A stretch of DNA of 64,000 nt from Hymenobacter terrestris (lineage in GTDB: Bacteria; Bacteroidota; Bacteroidia; Cytophagales; Hymenobacteraceae): NCBI RefSeq assembly GCF_013377905.1, contig NZ_JABKAV010000011.1, forward strand, positions 1-64,000, in the 5' to 3' direction. Shown in pieces: positions 1-8,690 of this stretch. The translations under genes were made by a program, and so were the position numbers. How positions within the stretch are numbered: the stretch's first letter is position 1; the number at the start of each line of letters is the position of its first letter. Below the pieces are notes generated by a model. The model saw nothing but the letters and a program-made list of their open reading frames with translations, was not told where the DNA came from and made no database searches.

Positions 1-10
1 ACAGCGGCGC

Positions 11-96
11 TTGGTTTCGTTGAACGGTGGCGTTTGGTTGCGTTCAACGGCGGGCGGGGACACCCGAAGGACAGCGAAGCGAAGCCCCGCCCCTAC
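11..96. repeat. GC-rich dispersed repeat (GTAGGGGCGGGGC family)
   Basis: Read on the minus strand, the block opens with GTAGGGGCGGGGCTTCGC and contains two GTTCAACG-like stretches. Related blocks lie near 17252, 24432 and 26111. The TAG at positions 95-93 is the stop codon of the adjoining pxpC. Positions 1-92 hold no gene that I can support. Confidence 0.6.
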
Positions 97-1094
97 ATCG
101 GCCGCAGCGCCACGGCCCGTTCCAGCTGCCGGAGCTGTTGCTCCTGCTCCATGTACAGTTGCTGGGCTTCGGGCAGGCTGATTTCCTGGAACCGCAGGAC
201 GCCGCCCGGGGGGACCTGAGCCAGTCGGGACCAGTCGGTGGCGGCTACCAGGGCCAGGCGGGGGTAGCCGCCGGTGGTCTGGTGGTCGGCCAGCAGCACG
301 ATGGGCTGGCCCCCCGGCGGCACCTGTACCGTGCCGAATGTAACGGCCGCCGAGAGCAGCTCGGGCGCATAGGCGGAGCGGAGCAGGGCCGGGCCCGCCA
401 GCCGGCTGCCCATGCGGTTGGAGGCCGGCGTTACCCGAAATTCCTCGGCCCAGAAAGCCCGCTGGCTGGCCGCCGTAAACTGCCCGTATTCGGGGCCCGG
501 CACCGCCCGCAGTAGAGGCGCGACTTCGGGTCGGGGTGTCAGGGCCGGGTCGGCAAACCAAGAGGCGGCCACCCTGGGCAGTTGGGGCGAGCGGGCCAGC
601 AGCAGCTGGCGCTGGCGCACGGCGCCGGGAGCGGCTACGGGCAGCACATCATCGGCCCGCAACGCCCGGCCCGCCAACCCGCCGATGCCGGCCGCCAGGT
701 AGGTGCCCCGGCTGCCCAGTACCGTCGGCACGGCCAGCCCGCCGGCCACGGCCAAGTAGGCCCGGCAGCCCGCTTTGGGCCGGCCGAAGCTTAGTTCGGT
801 GCCGGCTCGCACGGCTACGGCCCGGTTCAGTGGCAGCGGCTGACCGTTGAGCGTGGCGCTGAGGTCGGCGCCGGTGAGGGCCAGCAGGTGGTCGGTACTA
901 AAGCGGATGGTAGGCCCGAGCAGGGTGATTTCGAGTGCCGCCGTGCCGGGCGCGTTGCCTACCAGCGCGTTGGCTACCCGTAGGGCCCGGGGATCAACAG
1001 GCCCCCCTACGCTCACGCCCGCCTGCCGGTAGCCGGGCCGGCCGGCGTCCTGAATGGTGGTGAGCAGGCCGGGGCGCCCGATGTGCAGGCTCAT
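93..1094 (-). CDS. pxpC: 5-oxoprolinase subunit PxpC (KipA-type biotin-dependent carboxyltransferase fold)
   Basis: Subunit C of the prokaryotic ATP-dependent 5-oxoprolinase, which opens pyroglutamate to glutamate in the cytoplasm. The 333-residue length fits the family. The N-terminus has the typical GLLTTIQDAGRPGYRQ followed by GVSVGGPVDP, and the mid-protein NRMGSRLAGP corresponds to the conserved NRMG/DRMG-R-L-G segment. Its ATG overlaps the end of pxpB by 4 nt (ATGA), so the two are probably translationally coupled. The third subunit, PxpA (LamB/YcsF), is not in the window and could lie left of position 1. The stop codon lies inside a dispersed repeat. Confidence 0.9.
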   Translation of the reverse strand: MSLHIGRPGLLTTIQDAGRPGYRQAGVSVGGPVDPRALRVANALVGNAPGTAALEITLLGPTIRFSTDHLLALTGADLSATLNGQPLPLNRAVAVRAGTELSFGRPKAGCRAYLAVAGGLAVPTVLGSRGTYLAAGIGGLAGRALRADDVLPVAAPGAVRQRQLLLARSPQLPRVAASWFADPALTPRPEVAPLLRAVPGPEYGQFTAASQRAFWAEEFRVTPASNRMGSRLAGPALLRSAYAPELLSAAVTFGTVQVPPGGQPIVLLADHQTTGGYPRLALVAATDWSRLAQVPPGGVLRFQEISLPEAQQLYMEQEQQLRQLERAVALRPM

Positions 1095-1831
1095 CGGGCG
1101 GCGGGCCAGTGGCGGAACTGCTCCGCCGTGATAGGCATGAACCGTAGCTGTTGCCCCGCCCGCAACAGGCTGGGGTTGGCCGCTTCAGGCCGGAACAACC
1201 GCTCCGGAGTGCGCCCAATCAGCTGCCAGCCGCCCGGCGTGGGCAGCGAGTAGATACCGGTCTGGGCACCGGCAATGCCCACCGCCCCGGCCGGCACCTG
1301 GGGCCGGGGGCTGGCGCGCCGGGGCGTGGCCAGTTCGGTGGGCAGGCCGCCTAGGTACGGAAAGCCCGGTGCGAATCCGATGAAATGCACCTGGTATTCG
1401 GCCCCCGCGTGGCGGGCCACTACGTCGGCCTCGCTCAGGCCGCAGTGCCGGGCCACCATCGCTAAATCAGGTCCGAACTCACCGCCGTAGCACACTGGAA
1501 TTTCTACGGCTGGTCCGGTTTCCCTACTAGCCCCGATGGCGGGCAGCTGCGCCAGCTGGTTGCGCAGATGGGCGGCCACAGCCTCAAACGGCGAGCCGCC
1601 CCCGGCCGTGCATACCTGCCAGGGGTCGTAGAATACGGTGAGGGTGGTGAAGGCCGGCACCAGTTCCACTAGCCCCTCAAACGGGTGGGCCAGCAGGTAC
1701 TTGGCTACGGCCTGAATGGTGGCGTTGGTGGCCTCGCTGATAACGGCGCCGAATTCCAGCACTACGGCCGTTTCGCCGAGCGGGTAAAGGCGCGGGGGTA
1801 GGGCAGCGGGCAGGCGGGACGAATCGGGCAT
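1091..1831 (-). CDS. pxpB: 5-oxoprolinase subunit PxpB (KipI-type)
   Basis: Partner subunit of PxpC, about 246 aa. The family hallmark GFAPGFPYLGGLP is present, preceded by the conserved HCGLSEADVVARHAGAEY region, and GEFGPDL lies upstream. The reading frame stays open to 1987, but that extension only translates a 29-bp inverted repeat. The ATG at 1831 gives a normal family N-terminus (MPDSSRLPAALPPRLYPLGE). A TATCTTGC -7-like box at 1845-1838 ends 6 nt before this ATG, which suggests a very short leader. KipI in Bacillus is also known as a kinase inhibitor, but pairing with PxpC favours the oxoprolinase role. Confidence 0.9.
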   Translation of the reverse strand: MPDSSRLPAALPPRLYPLGETAVVLEFGAVISEATNATIQAVAKYLLAHPFEGLVELVPAFTTLTVFYDPWQVCTAGGGSPFEAVAAHLRNQLAQLPAIGASRETGPAVEIPVCYGGEFGPDLAMVARHCGLSEADVVARHAGAEYQVHFIGFAPGFPYLGGLPTELATPRRASPRPQVPAGAVGIAGAQTGIYSLPTPGGWQLIGRTPERLFRPEAANPSLLRAGQQLRFMPITAEQFRHWPAAR

Positions 1832-1837
1832 GGCTGG

Positions 1838-1845
1838 GCAAGATA
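1838..1845 (-). promoter_or_regulatory. TAnnTTtG-type -7 box of pxpBC
   Basis: TATCTTGC on the minus strand ends 6 nt before the pxpB start. It resembles the Bacteroidota -7 consensus TAnnTTTG. I did not find a convincing -33 TTG, because that position falls inside the inverted repeat. Confidence 0.35.
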
Positions 1846-1853
1846 GGTCTGGG

Positions 1854-1939
1854 GCAGCTACGGCGCGAACTTTAGTTTGTAGTCCCCGAGTGGCCCGGGC
1901 AAGTGTCGGGCTACAAACTAAAGTTCGCGCCGTAGCTGC
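1854..1939. repeat. 29-bp perfect inverted repeat between divergent genes
   Basis: The arms at 1854-1882 and 1911-1939 are exact reverse complements and enclose a 28-nt centre. The outer end reads GCAGCTACGGCGCGAACTTT. The element sits in the divergent promoter gap between pxpB and the M1 peptidase and creates spurious open extensions of both. It has the shape of a small non-autonomous palindromic element, and I see only one copy here. Confidence 0.75.
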
Positions 1940-1985
1940 CAAACGGCTGTATCTTGGTCCTCTTAACGTTCCTCGCCTTGCCTGC

Positions 1986-4625
1986 ATGACTTTTCCCGCC
2001 CTTTCGCGCGCCGTTTACCCATTGCTTTCGCTGCCCCTACTGATGGCTGCCTGTGTCCGTGCTCCGCTGACGCCGGTAGCTACTCCCGGCACGGCCGCCT
2101 CAAACGCTGCCCAAAACGCTGCCCCGGCGGTGCCCGTGGTGGCGGGCGTAAGCCGGGCGCTGGCCGATGACCGGGTCGCCCGGGTATCGGGCCTGGGCTA
2201 CGAGCTTAGCCTGAATGTGCCCGCCGACAAGGCCGCGCCTATCGCGGCCACCGAAACCATCCGCTTCCGCCTTATCGATGCCAGCCAGCCCCTGCAACTA
2301 GATTTCAAAGCGCCCACCGCCAACCTGCACACGTTGCGCGTGAACGGCCAGCCGGTGCCTCTCGACTACCACGATGAACACTTGGTGCTTCCGGCTGCCC
2401 GCCTGCAAACCGGCCCCAATGTGGTGGAAATTGATTTCACGGCCGGCGACCAGAGCCTCAACCGCAACGCCGACTACCTCTACACCCTGCTCGTGCCCGA
2501 CCGCGCCCGCACCGTGTTTCCGGTGTTCGACCAGCCCAACCTGAAGGCCGCCTTCACCCTGAGCCTGACCGTGCCCGACACCTGGCAGGCGCTGGCCAAC
2601 GGCCGCCTGACGGACTCGACCCGCACTAACGGCCGCAAAACTTACCGCTTCGCGCCCTCCGATACAATCAGTACCTACCTGTTCTCATTTGCGGCAGGCC
2701 GGTTTACGCCCCTGACCCGCACCATGGCGGGCCGCCCGATGCAGCTGCTGCACCGCGAAACCGATAAGAGCAAGCTGGCCCTGAGCCTGGACCCCATCTT
2801 CCAGATTCATGCTGACGCCCTCCGCTTTCTGGAGGACTATACCGGCATCCCATATCCGTTTCAGAAGTTCGATTTCGTGGCCCTGCCCGATTTCCAGTAC
2901 GGCGGCATGGAGCACGTGGGGGCTATTGATTACAAAGCCAGTTCGCTGTTTCTGGATGAGGGCGCGACCCAGGACCAGAAAATCGCCCGCTCCAACCTCA
3001 TTTCCCACGAAACGGCCCACATGTGGTTCGGCGACCTCGTGACAATGCAGTGGTTCAATGACGTGTGGATGAAGGAGGTGTTTGCTAACTTCATGGCCGA
3101 TAAAATCACGCAGGTGGCCCTGCCCGAGTCGAACTACGACCTCAAATTTGTCATCGACCACTTCCCGGCCGCCTACGGCGTCGACCGCACCACCGGGGCC
3201 AACCCCATCCGCCAGAACCTGGATAACCTGAGCGACGCGGGTTCGCTTTACGGGGGCATCATCTACCACAAAGCGCCCATTATGATGCGCCAGCTGGAGC
3301 GGCTGATGGGGGAGGAGCCCTTCCGCGACGGCCTGCGCGCCTACCTGAAGCAGTACGCCCACGGCAACGCCACCTGGCCCGACCTTATCAAAATTTTGGA
3401 CGAGCGTACGCCGGCCGATTTACAGGCCTGGAACCAGGTTTGGGTGAACCAGCCCGGCCGTCCGGTGTTCAACTATGACCTGCAAACCAGCGCCGGAAAA
3501 ATCAGCCGCCTCACGCTCAGCCAGCAGGCCGAAGACGGCTCCGACCGCCTCTGGCCCCAGCTGTTCGAGGTGCTACTGGTATATCCCAATGGCCGTACCC
3601 GCGAGCTGACGGTGAACCAGAACGCCCGCGAAGTGCCGGTGCCGGCCGCCGTAGGTGAGCCGGCCCCCGCGTATATCCTGTTCAACTCGACGGGCCTGGG
3701 CTACGGCGTGTTTCCGGCGGCTCCGCAAGTGCTGCCCGCGCTTACTGGGCTGAAAGACCCCGTGGCACGGGCCGCCAGCTACGTTAACCTCTACGAAAAC
3801 ATGCTCCGTGGCGAAGTCGTTAAGCCGCTTGAATTGCTCACGACCTACCGCCGGGCCCTCACCCGCGAACCCGAAGAGCTGAACCTGAAACTGCTCACGG
3901 GCCAGGCCAGCGCCGTGTTCTGGCAGTTTCTCACGCCCGCTCAGCGGCAGGCCGTGGGGCCGAATTTGGAAAAGGACCTGTGGGTCGCGCTGGCGCAAAA
4001 CCCCGCGCCCAATTCCAAGAAGCTGCTGTTCAAAGCCTATCAGTCGGTGGCCCTGAGTCAGGCGGCGCAGGCGCGTCTCTACCGCATCTGGGACACCCAG
4101 CAGGCCCCCGCGGGCGTTAAGCTGACCGAGGACGACTACACCAGCTTGGCCCTGGCGCTGGCCGTGCGCGACTACCCGGCCCCCGCGCCCATTCTGGCCC
4201 GTCAGCTCACCCGCATCCAAAACCCCGACCGCCGCAAGCGCATGGAGTTTATGCTGCCCGCCCTCGCGCCTGATGTGGCTACCCGCGACGCCTTTTTTGC
4301 CTCGCTTTCTGATGAAAAGAACCGCGAAAAGGAAGCCTGGGTAACGGCCGCGCTGGGCTACCTGCACCACCCGCTGCGGGCCGCCACGTCCGAAAAATAC
4401 CTGCCCCAGAGTCTGGCGCTGCTGGAAGAAATCCAGCAGACCGGCGACATATTTTTTCCCTATTCCTGGCTTCAATCCACCCTCGGGAGCTACCAAACGC
4501 CCACCGCGCCCCGCACCGTCCGCGACTTCCTTACGGCCCACCCCAGCTATAATCCCCAGCTCCGTGCCAAGCTGCTGCAAGCCGCCGACGATGTATTCCG
4601 GGCCGAAAAGCTGGTGAAGGAGTGA
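1986..4625 (+). CDS. M1 family metallo-aminopeptidase, lipoprotein
   Basis: Zinc aminopeptidase of about 879 aa that probably trims peptides at the cell envelope. The HEXXH motif is HETAH at residues 341-345, followed after 18 residues by the third ligand E364 in KEVFANF. The exopeptidase signature is GGMEH rather than GAMEN, about 35-40 residues upstream. The N-terminus from ATG 1986 is a lipoprotein signal ending LLMAAC, so it is likely anchored in a membrane. The open frame upstream (from 1830) only reads through the inverted repeat. Residues after about 480 form the helical C-terminal region seen in long M1 enzymes. Nothing indicates an operon. Confidence 0.92.
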   Translation: MTFPALSRAVYPLLSLPLLMAACVRAPLTPVATPGTAASNAAQNAAPAVPVVAGVSRALADDRVARVSGLGYELSLNVPADKAAPIAATETIRFRLIDASQPLQLDFKAPTANLHTLRVNGQPVPLDYHDEHLVLPAARLQTGPNVVEIDFTAGDQSLNRNADYLYTLLVPDRARTVFPVFDQPNLKAAFTLSLTVPDTWQALANGRLTDSTRTNGRKTYRFAPSDTISTYLFSFAAGRFTPLTRTMAGRPMQLLHRETDKSKLALSLDPIFQIHADALRFLEDYTGIPYPFQKFDFVALPDFQYGGMEHVGAIDYKASSLFLDEGATQDQKIARSNLISHETAHMWFGDLVTMQWFNDVWMKEVFANFMADKITQVALPESNYDLKFVIDHFPAAYGVDRTTGANPIRQNLDNLSDAGSLYGGIIYHKAPIMMRQLERLMGEEPFRDGLRAYLKQYAHGNATWPDLIKILDERTPADLQAWNQVWVNQPGRPVFNYDLQTSAGKISRLTLSQQAEDGSDRLWPQLFEVLLVYPNGRTRELTVNQNAREVPVPAAVGEPAPAYILFNSTGLGYGVFPAAPQVLPALTGLKDPVARAASYVNLYENMLRGEVVKPLELLTTYRRALTREPEELNLKLLTGQASAVFWQFLTPAQRQAVGPNLEKDLWVALAQNPAPNSKKLLFKAYQSVALSQAAQARLYRIWDTQQAPAGVKLTEDDYTSLALALAVRDYPAPAPILARQLTRIQNPDRRKRMEFMLPALAPDVATRDAFFASLSDEKNREKEAWVTAALGYLHHPLRAATSEKYLPQSLALLEEIQQTGDIFFPYSWLQSTLGSYQTPTAPRTVRDFLTAHPSYNPQLRAKLLQAADDVFRAEKLVKE

Positions 4626-4640
4626 GTTGTTAGTTATTGG

Positions 4641-4761
4641 TTGTCAGGTAGAACGTCATTCAGAGCACAACGAAGAATCTCGCTTGAAGCCGTTATTATA
4701 CCGTTGCAACATCAGCACGCGAGATTCTTCGCTGCGCTTTGAATGACGTTCTGCCTGACAA
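4641..4761. repeat. Dispersed palindrome, GAACGTCATTCAGAGC family
   Basis: The arms (4641-4683 and 4719-4761, 43 nt each) are imperfect inverted repeats around a 35-nt centre. They carry GAACGTCATTCAGAGC and GAAGAATCTCGC. A close relative lies at 14586-14711, and a minimal relative at 50200-50236. It lies between two convergent genes, where the RNA hairpin could also terminate transcription on both strands. Confidence 0.75.
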
Positions 4762-4775
4762 CTGACGACTGACAG

Positions 4776-5348
4776 CTACTTCCGCCGGGCTGGCTGGGCT
4801 GAGAGCTGGCCGCGCAGTTTGAGCACGTAGAACAGCAGGCCGGCGGCGAGCAGGGCCAAGGCCACAGCCAGCAGTTCGCGGCTGGTGCGGGCGCCGGTGG
4901 CGGCGTCGGCGGTGGCTTGCAGGTCGCGCAGCTTTTTATCGCGCTGCCGGTCGCGCTCCTGGAGGTTGGTAATCTGGTTTTGCAGGTCGTAGAAGCGTTG
5001 CTGAGTGCTGCTACGGTCGGTTTGGGCTACGTTGACCTGCTGCTTGACCTGCTGATTTTCGGCCACCACGGCGGCCGTCTGGCGCAGGGTTGCTTCCTGT
5101 ACGGCCTGAATCAGCTCAGTGTCTTTGCGGATGATGCCTTTAAGTGCCTCCACCACTTCCTGGAGGTCTTTTTTGCTGGGCTTATTGGCTAGAAAGGCGT
5201 TGCGCTGCCCGTTGGCAGCTTCGTACTGGCTCACCAGCAGCTGGCGCTCCTGAATAAGGCGCGGAATGGCGAGGTCGGCGGGGGGCGGCGTTTGGGCGAG
5301 GGCAGCGGTGCAGGACAGCGCGAGCAGAACAGGCAGCAGAACTTTCAT
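4776..5348 (-). CDS. Exported coiled-coil protein with C-terminal membrane anchor
   Basis: 190 aa of unknown function. Residues 1-18 are a clear signal peptide (MKVLLPVLLALSCTAALAQ). Residues of about 30-150 are Q/E/K/R-rich and look like a long coiled coil. Residues of about 158-176 (LLAVALALLAAGLLFYVL) are a transmembrane helix followed by a short basic tail. The likely topology is periplasmic coiled coil with a C-terminal inner-membrane anchor. An AATCTTTGCGCC box lies directly before the ATG, so the leader is short. No family was recognised. Confidence 0.7.
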   Translation of the reverse strand: MKVLLPVLLALSCTAALAQTPPPADLAIPRLIQERQLLVSQYEAANGQRNAFLANKPSKKDLQEVVEALKGIIRKDTELIQAVQEATLRQTAAVVAENQQVKQQVNVAQTDRSSTQQRFYDLQNQITNLQERDRQRDKKLRDLQATADAATGARTSRELLAVALALLAAGLLFYVLKLRGQLSAQPARRK

Positions 5349-5393
5349 AGGCGCAAAGATTGGCGTTCTGTCGGATTTTCTGACCGGAAGCCC

Positions 5394-5448
5394 AGAAAAA
5401 ACGCTGCGGTAGCCGGTTTATTCAACGAACAACCCGGCTACCGCAGCG
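5394..5448 (-). terminator. Rho-independent terminator of mrp
   Basis: The 15-bp stem CGCTGCGGTAGCCGG / CCGGCTACCGCAGCG (5402-5416 and 5434-5448) is followed on the minus strand by a run of T. It lies 40 nt past the mrp stop. Confidence 0.75.
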
Positions 5449-5488
5449 CAAACGTTAGCAGCCTCTAAAAGAAGCAGCCTGGATAAGC

Positions 5489-6592
5489 CTACCTGTTCAT
5501 TTCCACAATATTGGTTTTTGGAGCCACAGCGTTGCGGATGCTTACCTGCCGGGCCACTTCCTCGGCCAACTGGCCGAACACGGTGGCGGCCGGCGAGTCT
5601 TTCTGCAGAATGACGGGCGTGCCCTGGTCGCCGTTTTCGCGGATGCTCTGCACCAGCGGAATCTGGCCCAGCAGCGGCAGCTCGTGCTTGTCGGCCAGCG
5701 CTTGACCACCGCCCTGGCCGAAGAGGAAGTACTTGTTGTCGGGCAGCTCGGCGGGCGTAAACCAGGCCATGTTCTCGATTACGCCGAGGATGGGCACGTT
5801 GATTTGCGGCAGCCGGAACATCTGCAAACCCTTTTCGGCATCGGCCAGCGCCACTTTCTGGGGCGTGGTTACGATGACGGCGCCGGTTACGGGCACGGTC
5901 TGCACCATGGTCAGGTGAATGTCGGACGTTCCGGGGGGCATGTCAAGCAGCAAGTAGTCCAGCTCGCCCCAATCCACCTCCGTAATGAACTGCTTGAGGG
6001 CCGACGACGCCATCGGGCCGCGCCACACTATAGCCGACTCGGCGGGAGCCAGAAAGCCAATGCTCATCAGTTTCACGCCGTGGGCCTCAATGGGCTGGAT
6101 GCGGTTCTTGCCATCTTCGCCCTGAAACACGTGCGGCCGGGCGCTTTCCTGCCCGAACATGAGCGGCATGCTGGGGCCCGAAATATCGGCATCAATAAGA
6201 CCCACCCGGGCGCCCGATTGGGCCAAAGCAATGGCCAAGTTGGCCGTTACGGTGCTTTTGCCTACGCCGCCCTTGCCCGAGGCCACGGCAATAATGTTCT
6301 TCACGCCGGGCAGAATGTCGCGGTTCTGGCGCATAGTCGTCACCCGCGAAGTCATCACAATAACTACTTCGGCTTCGGCATCGACCATCGTATGGATGGC
6401 TCGCTCGCAGGCGTCGTGGATGAGCTGCTTGAGCGGGCAGGCGGGCGTGGTGAGCACGACGGTGAACGATACGCGCTGGCCCTCAATCTGTACGTCCTCA
6501 ATCATGTTGAGCGTGACGAGGTCCTGGCCCAAATCGGGCTCCTCAACGTAGCTAAGGGCTTTTAGAACGGCTTCTTTGGTGATGATGGCCAT
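5489..6592 (-). CDS. mrp: Mrp/NBP35-family ATP-binding protein (iron-sulfur carrier type)
   Basis: Cytoplasmic P-loop ATPase related to ApbC/Mrp Fe-S cluster carriers, 367 aa. Residues 1-90 form the MIP18/DUF59 domain, with the conserved CPLK in TTPACPLKQLIHDACE. The deviant Walker A GKGGVGKS is at 106-113, and LLLDMPPGTSD is the later conserved block. The C-terminal CxxC used for cluster binding in many Mrp proteins is absent: the segment reads GVIENMAWFTPAELPDNKYF. I recall this as usual for Bacteroidota members. A TATCTTTG box (6628-6621) lies 28 nt upstream of the ATG. Confidence 0.92.
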   Translation of the reverse strand: MAIITKEAVLKALSYVEEPDLGQDLVTLNMIEDVQIEGQRVSFTVVLTTPACPLKQLIHDACERAIHTMVDAEAEVVIVMTSRVTTMRQNRDILPGVKNIIAVASGKGGVGKSTVTANLAIALAQSGARVGLIDADISGPSMPLMFGQESARPHVFQGEDGKNRIQPIEAHGVKLMSIGFLAPAESAIVWRGPMASSALKQFITEVDWGELDYLLLDMPPGTSDIHLTMVQTVPVTGAVIVTTPQKVALADAEKGLQMFRLPQINVPILGVIENMAWFTPAELPDNKYFLFGQGGGQALADKHELPLLGQIPLVQSIRENGDQGTPVILQKDSPAATVFGQLAEEVARQVSIRNAVAPKTNIVEMNR

Positions 6593-6620
6593 AGGGTTGC
6601 TGCAAGTAGGTAACGAAGTG

Positions 6621-6628
6621 CAAAGATA
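6621..6628 (-). promoter_or_regulatory. -7 box of mrp (TATCTTTG)
   Basis: TATCTTTG is an exact match to the Bacteroidota TAnnTTTG -7 element, on the minus strand upstream of mrp. A -33 TTG is not evident. Confidence 0.4.
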
Positions 6629-6716
6629 ACCCGGAAACCGGGCCGTTGGCTGGAGCAGGCCGATGCGGCCGGATCAGCGCTTTTACTACTATCCAAATTT
6701 TGGAAGCTATTACGGC

Positions 6717-6817
6717 GTAGAGATGCAATATTTTGCGTCTCGTCGTTGGACGGCGGTACAGAACAGCCAGCATAAGCAAAGTCAGCAACGACAAGACGCA
6801 ACATGTTGCGTCTCTAC
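6717..6817. repeat. Composite palindrome, GTAGAGACGCAA family
   Basis: Two 32-nt arms (6717-6748 and 6786-6817) are inverted copies with a few differences. Each arm contains its own small palindrome (AGATGCAATATTTTGCGTCT and AGACGCAACATGTTGCGTCT). The outer right arm overlaps the stop codon of the LytTR regulator gene. Confidence 0.75.
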
Positions 6818-7512
6818 AACCCGAAACGGGCCAGCAACGCCTCCTTGTACTGCTTGCCGATGGGAAGGCTTTCGGATCGGTCGTAGAGTTCAACCTCGTT
6901 GCCGCTGATGGCCCGGATGGCGTCGAGGCGCACAATATAGGACTTCTGGATGCGGACGAAACGGTCGGCCGGCAGCTGGTCCTCTACCCGACTCATGCGC
7001 AGATAGGTGATGATCATCTGGTCCTTGAGCACGATTTTGATATAGTCCTTTAGCCCCTCGATGTAGTCGATTTCCGCAAACAGCACCCGGCGCAGGGCGT
7101 GCCCTTCCTTCACGAACAGGTACTCCGGGGCGGCCACCGTTGGCGCGGCCGGCCGGCCTGAGAGCACCACTTGGGCCTTGTTCACGGCCTTCATAAAGCG
7201 CGGTAAACTCACGGGTTTCACCACGTAATCGAGGGCGTCGAGCTCGTAGCCTTCGAGGGCATGGTGGGGTGATGCCGTAATGAAGATAACGTAGGGTGGG
7301 TTTTGCAAAGACCGGATGAACTCCAGGCCGTTGACCTGAGGCATGTTGATGTCGGAAAACAGCAGGTCGATGCGCTGGCGCTGAAGCACTTCCAGGGCTT
7401 CGAACACGTGCTCGCAGCTAGCCGCCAGGTGCAGTTGGGGCAGCTGAACCACGTAGCTTTCCAGCAGCTCGCGGGCAAACGGCTCGTCGTCGATTATCAG
7501 GCAGTTGATCAT
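6814..7512 (-). CDS. LytTR-family response regulator
   Basis: DNA-binding response regulator of 232 aa, the output of the kinases encoded just upstream. Residues 1-120 form a receiver domain: acidic pair in CLIIDDEPFA, phospho-acceptor Asp in LLFSDINMPQVNG, and Lys in DYVVKPVSLPRF. Residues of about 130-232 form a LytTR domain (FVKEGHALRRVLFAEIDYIE, then FVRIQKSYIVRLDAI). Its ATG overlaps the kinase stop by 4 nt (ATGA). The TAG stop at 6816-6814 is part of a dispersed GTAGAGACGC repeat. Target genes cannot be read from the window. Confidence 0.93.
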   Translation of the reverse strand: MINCLIIDDEPFARELLESYVVQLPQLHLAASCEHVFEALEVLQRQRIDLLFSDINMPQVNGLEFIRSLQNPPYVIFITASPHHALEGYELDALDYVVKPVSLPRFMKAVNKAQVVLSGRPAAPTVAAPEYLFVKEGHALRRVLFAEIDYIEGLKDYIKIVLKDQMIITYLRMSRVEDQLPADRFVRIQKSYIVRLDAIRAISGNEVELYDRSESLPIGKQYKEALLARFGL

Positions 7513-8690
7513 GAATAGGGAAGGGGCGAGAGGCGGCTGGCCGCACGGGCTGGGGCTACCTCGGCGGGTTGCAACCGTAGCCGTAGGGCCACAGCGTAAG
7601 TGTATGTTTCGGGCTGTTGGCTGATAGTCAGCTCATAGTCGGCGGGGGCGTGGTGCAGGGCCAGGCGCTTGCGTACATTGGCCAGGCCCACGCCGCCCAC
7701 CTCGCGCCGGGGCGCGGCCGGGCTGCAGCTGTTGCGCACCGCAAAGTACAGCCAACCATCGGCGGCCGTCAGCTCAATCTTCACCCACGACTCTTCCAGG
7801 CTGCTATCGACGCCGTGTTTAAAGGCGTTTTCGACGAACGGAAACAGCAGTAGTGGCGTGATGTGGTGGCCGGCTACCAGGCCGGTTTGCCCGTAGCTAA
7901 TGTTGACTTTGGGGCCGTAACGCAGCCGCTCCAGCTCCAGATAAGCCTCCAGAAACCCGATTTCCCGGTCCAGCGGCACCAGCGCCGCGTCCGACTCGTG
8001 CACCGTGTAGTGCATCAGGTGGGTGAGATGCTCCACCATCAGGGGGGCGCGCACGTCCTGCTTCACTACCAGCAAATACAGGTTGTTGAGGGTATTAAAC
8101 AGAAAGTGCGGGTTGATCTGGGCCTTGAGAAAGTTGACTTCCAGATTCAGATTTTCTCGCTCCAGGCGCAGGCTGCGGTTGCTGCTGCGCAGCAGAAACA
8201 CAACAAAGCGCAGCAGAATGGGCGGCAACACCGTCACCACAAAGTCGCTCAGGCCCATGCTCACGGCTCGCCAGGAAAACACGCCACCCCAGAGGCCGTA
8301 GTCGAGCACCCGGGACACGTAATCGTGCAAGTCCGCCGTCACGAGAGCCCGGCTTGCGAGCCAGCTGAAATAGGCGAACGAGAGCAGGGCCCACAGGTAG
8401 TAGATGCCCGCCAGGCCCGCCAGCGTGAGCACCCAGCGCCCTCGCAACACCCAGCGCGGCAGCACCACCACCGAAAAGAAGTAGAATCCCGCCACCGCCG
8501 CTCCGGTGTTGGTGAGCACGAAGCCCCAGGTAACCAGCGCCCCCAGTTGCCACTCCGAAAAAACCAGGTATTGAAACCCGGCAAAAAGCCCCCACAGCAG
8601 CGCATGGCGCAACAGCCGTGCCGTTGCTGGGGGCAGCCGGGCCGTTAGGCGCGACCCCAGCCGCTTCGGGAAGGCAAGCAGCTGTTTCAT
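7509..8690 (-). CDS. LytS/YehU-type sensor histidine kinase (intact)
   Basis: Membrane sensor kinase of 393 aa. The N-terminal 160 or so residues hold about four hydrophobic helices with no recognised ligand domain. The His_kinase core has the phospho-acceptor in INPHFLFNTLNN (H195), the N-box PFVENAFKHG and the G-box GGVGLANVRKRL, so all catalytic motifs are present. It presumably phosphorylates the LytTR regulator whose ORF it overlaps. The start overlaps the preceding kinase-like gene by 1 nt (TAATG). This makes a three-gene, translationally coupled unit. Confidence 0.92.
   Translation of the reverse strand: MKQLLAFPKRLGSRLTARLPPATARLLRHALLWGLFAGFQYLVFSEWQLGALVTWGFVLTNTGAAVAGFYFFSVVVLPRWVLRGRWVLTLAGLAGIYYLWALLSFAYFSWLASRALVTADLHDYVSRVLDYGLWGGVFSWRAVSMGLSDFVVTVLPPILLRFVVFLLRSSNRSLRLERENLNLEVNFLKAQINPHFLFNTLNNLYLLVVKQDVRAPLMVEHLTHLMHYTVHESDAALVPLDREIGFLEAYLELERLRYGPKVNISYGQTGLVAGHHITPLLLFPFVENAFKHGVDSSLEESWVKIELTAADGWLYFAVRNSCSPAAPRREVGGVGLANVRKRLALHHAPADYELTISQQPETYTYAVALRLRLQPAEVAPARAASRLSPLPYS

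Noticed and set aside
1830-1985. N-terminal extension of the M1 peptidase
   Set aside because: The extension translates the inverted repeat; the lipoprotein signal starts at 1986.
5684-6565. 293-aa ORF antisense to mrp
   Set aside because: Composition (His, Gln, Gly, Arg-rich) is that of a shadow frame of a GC-rich gene; mrp has full domain support.
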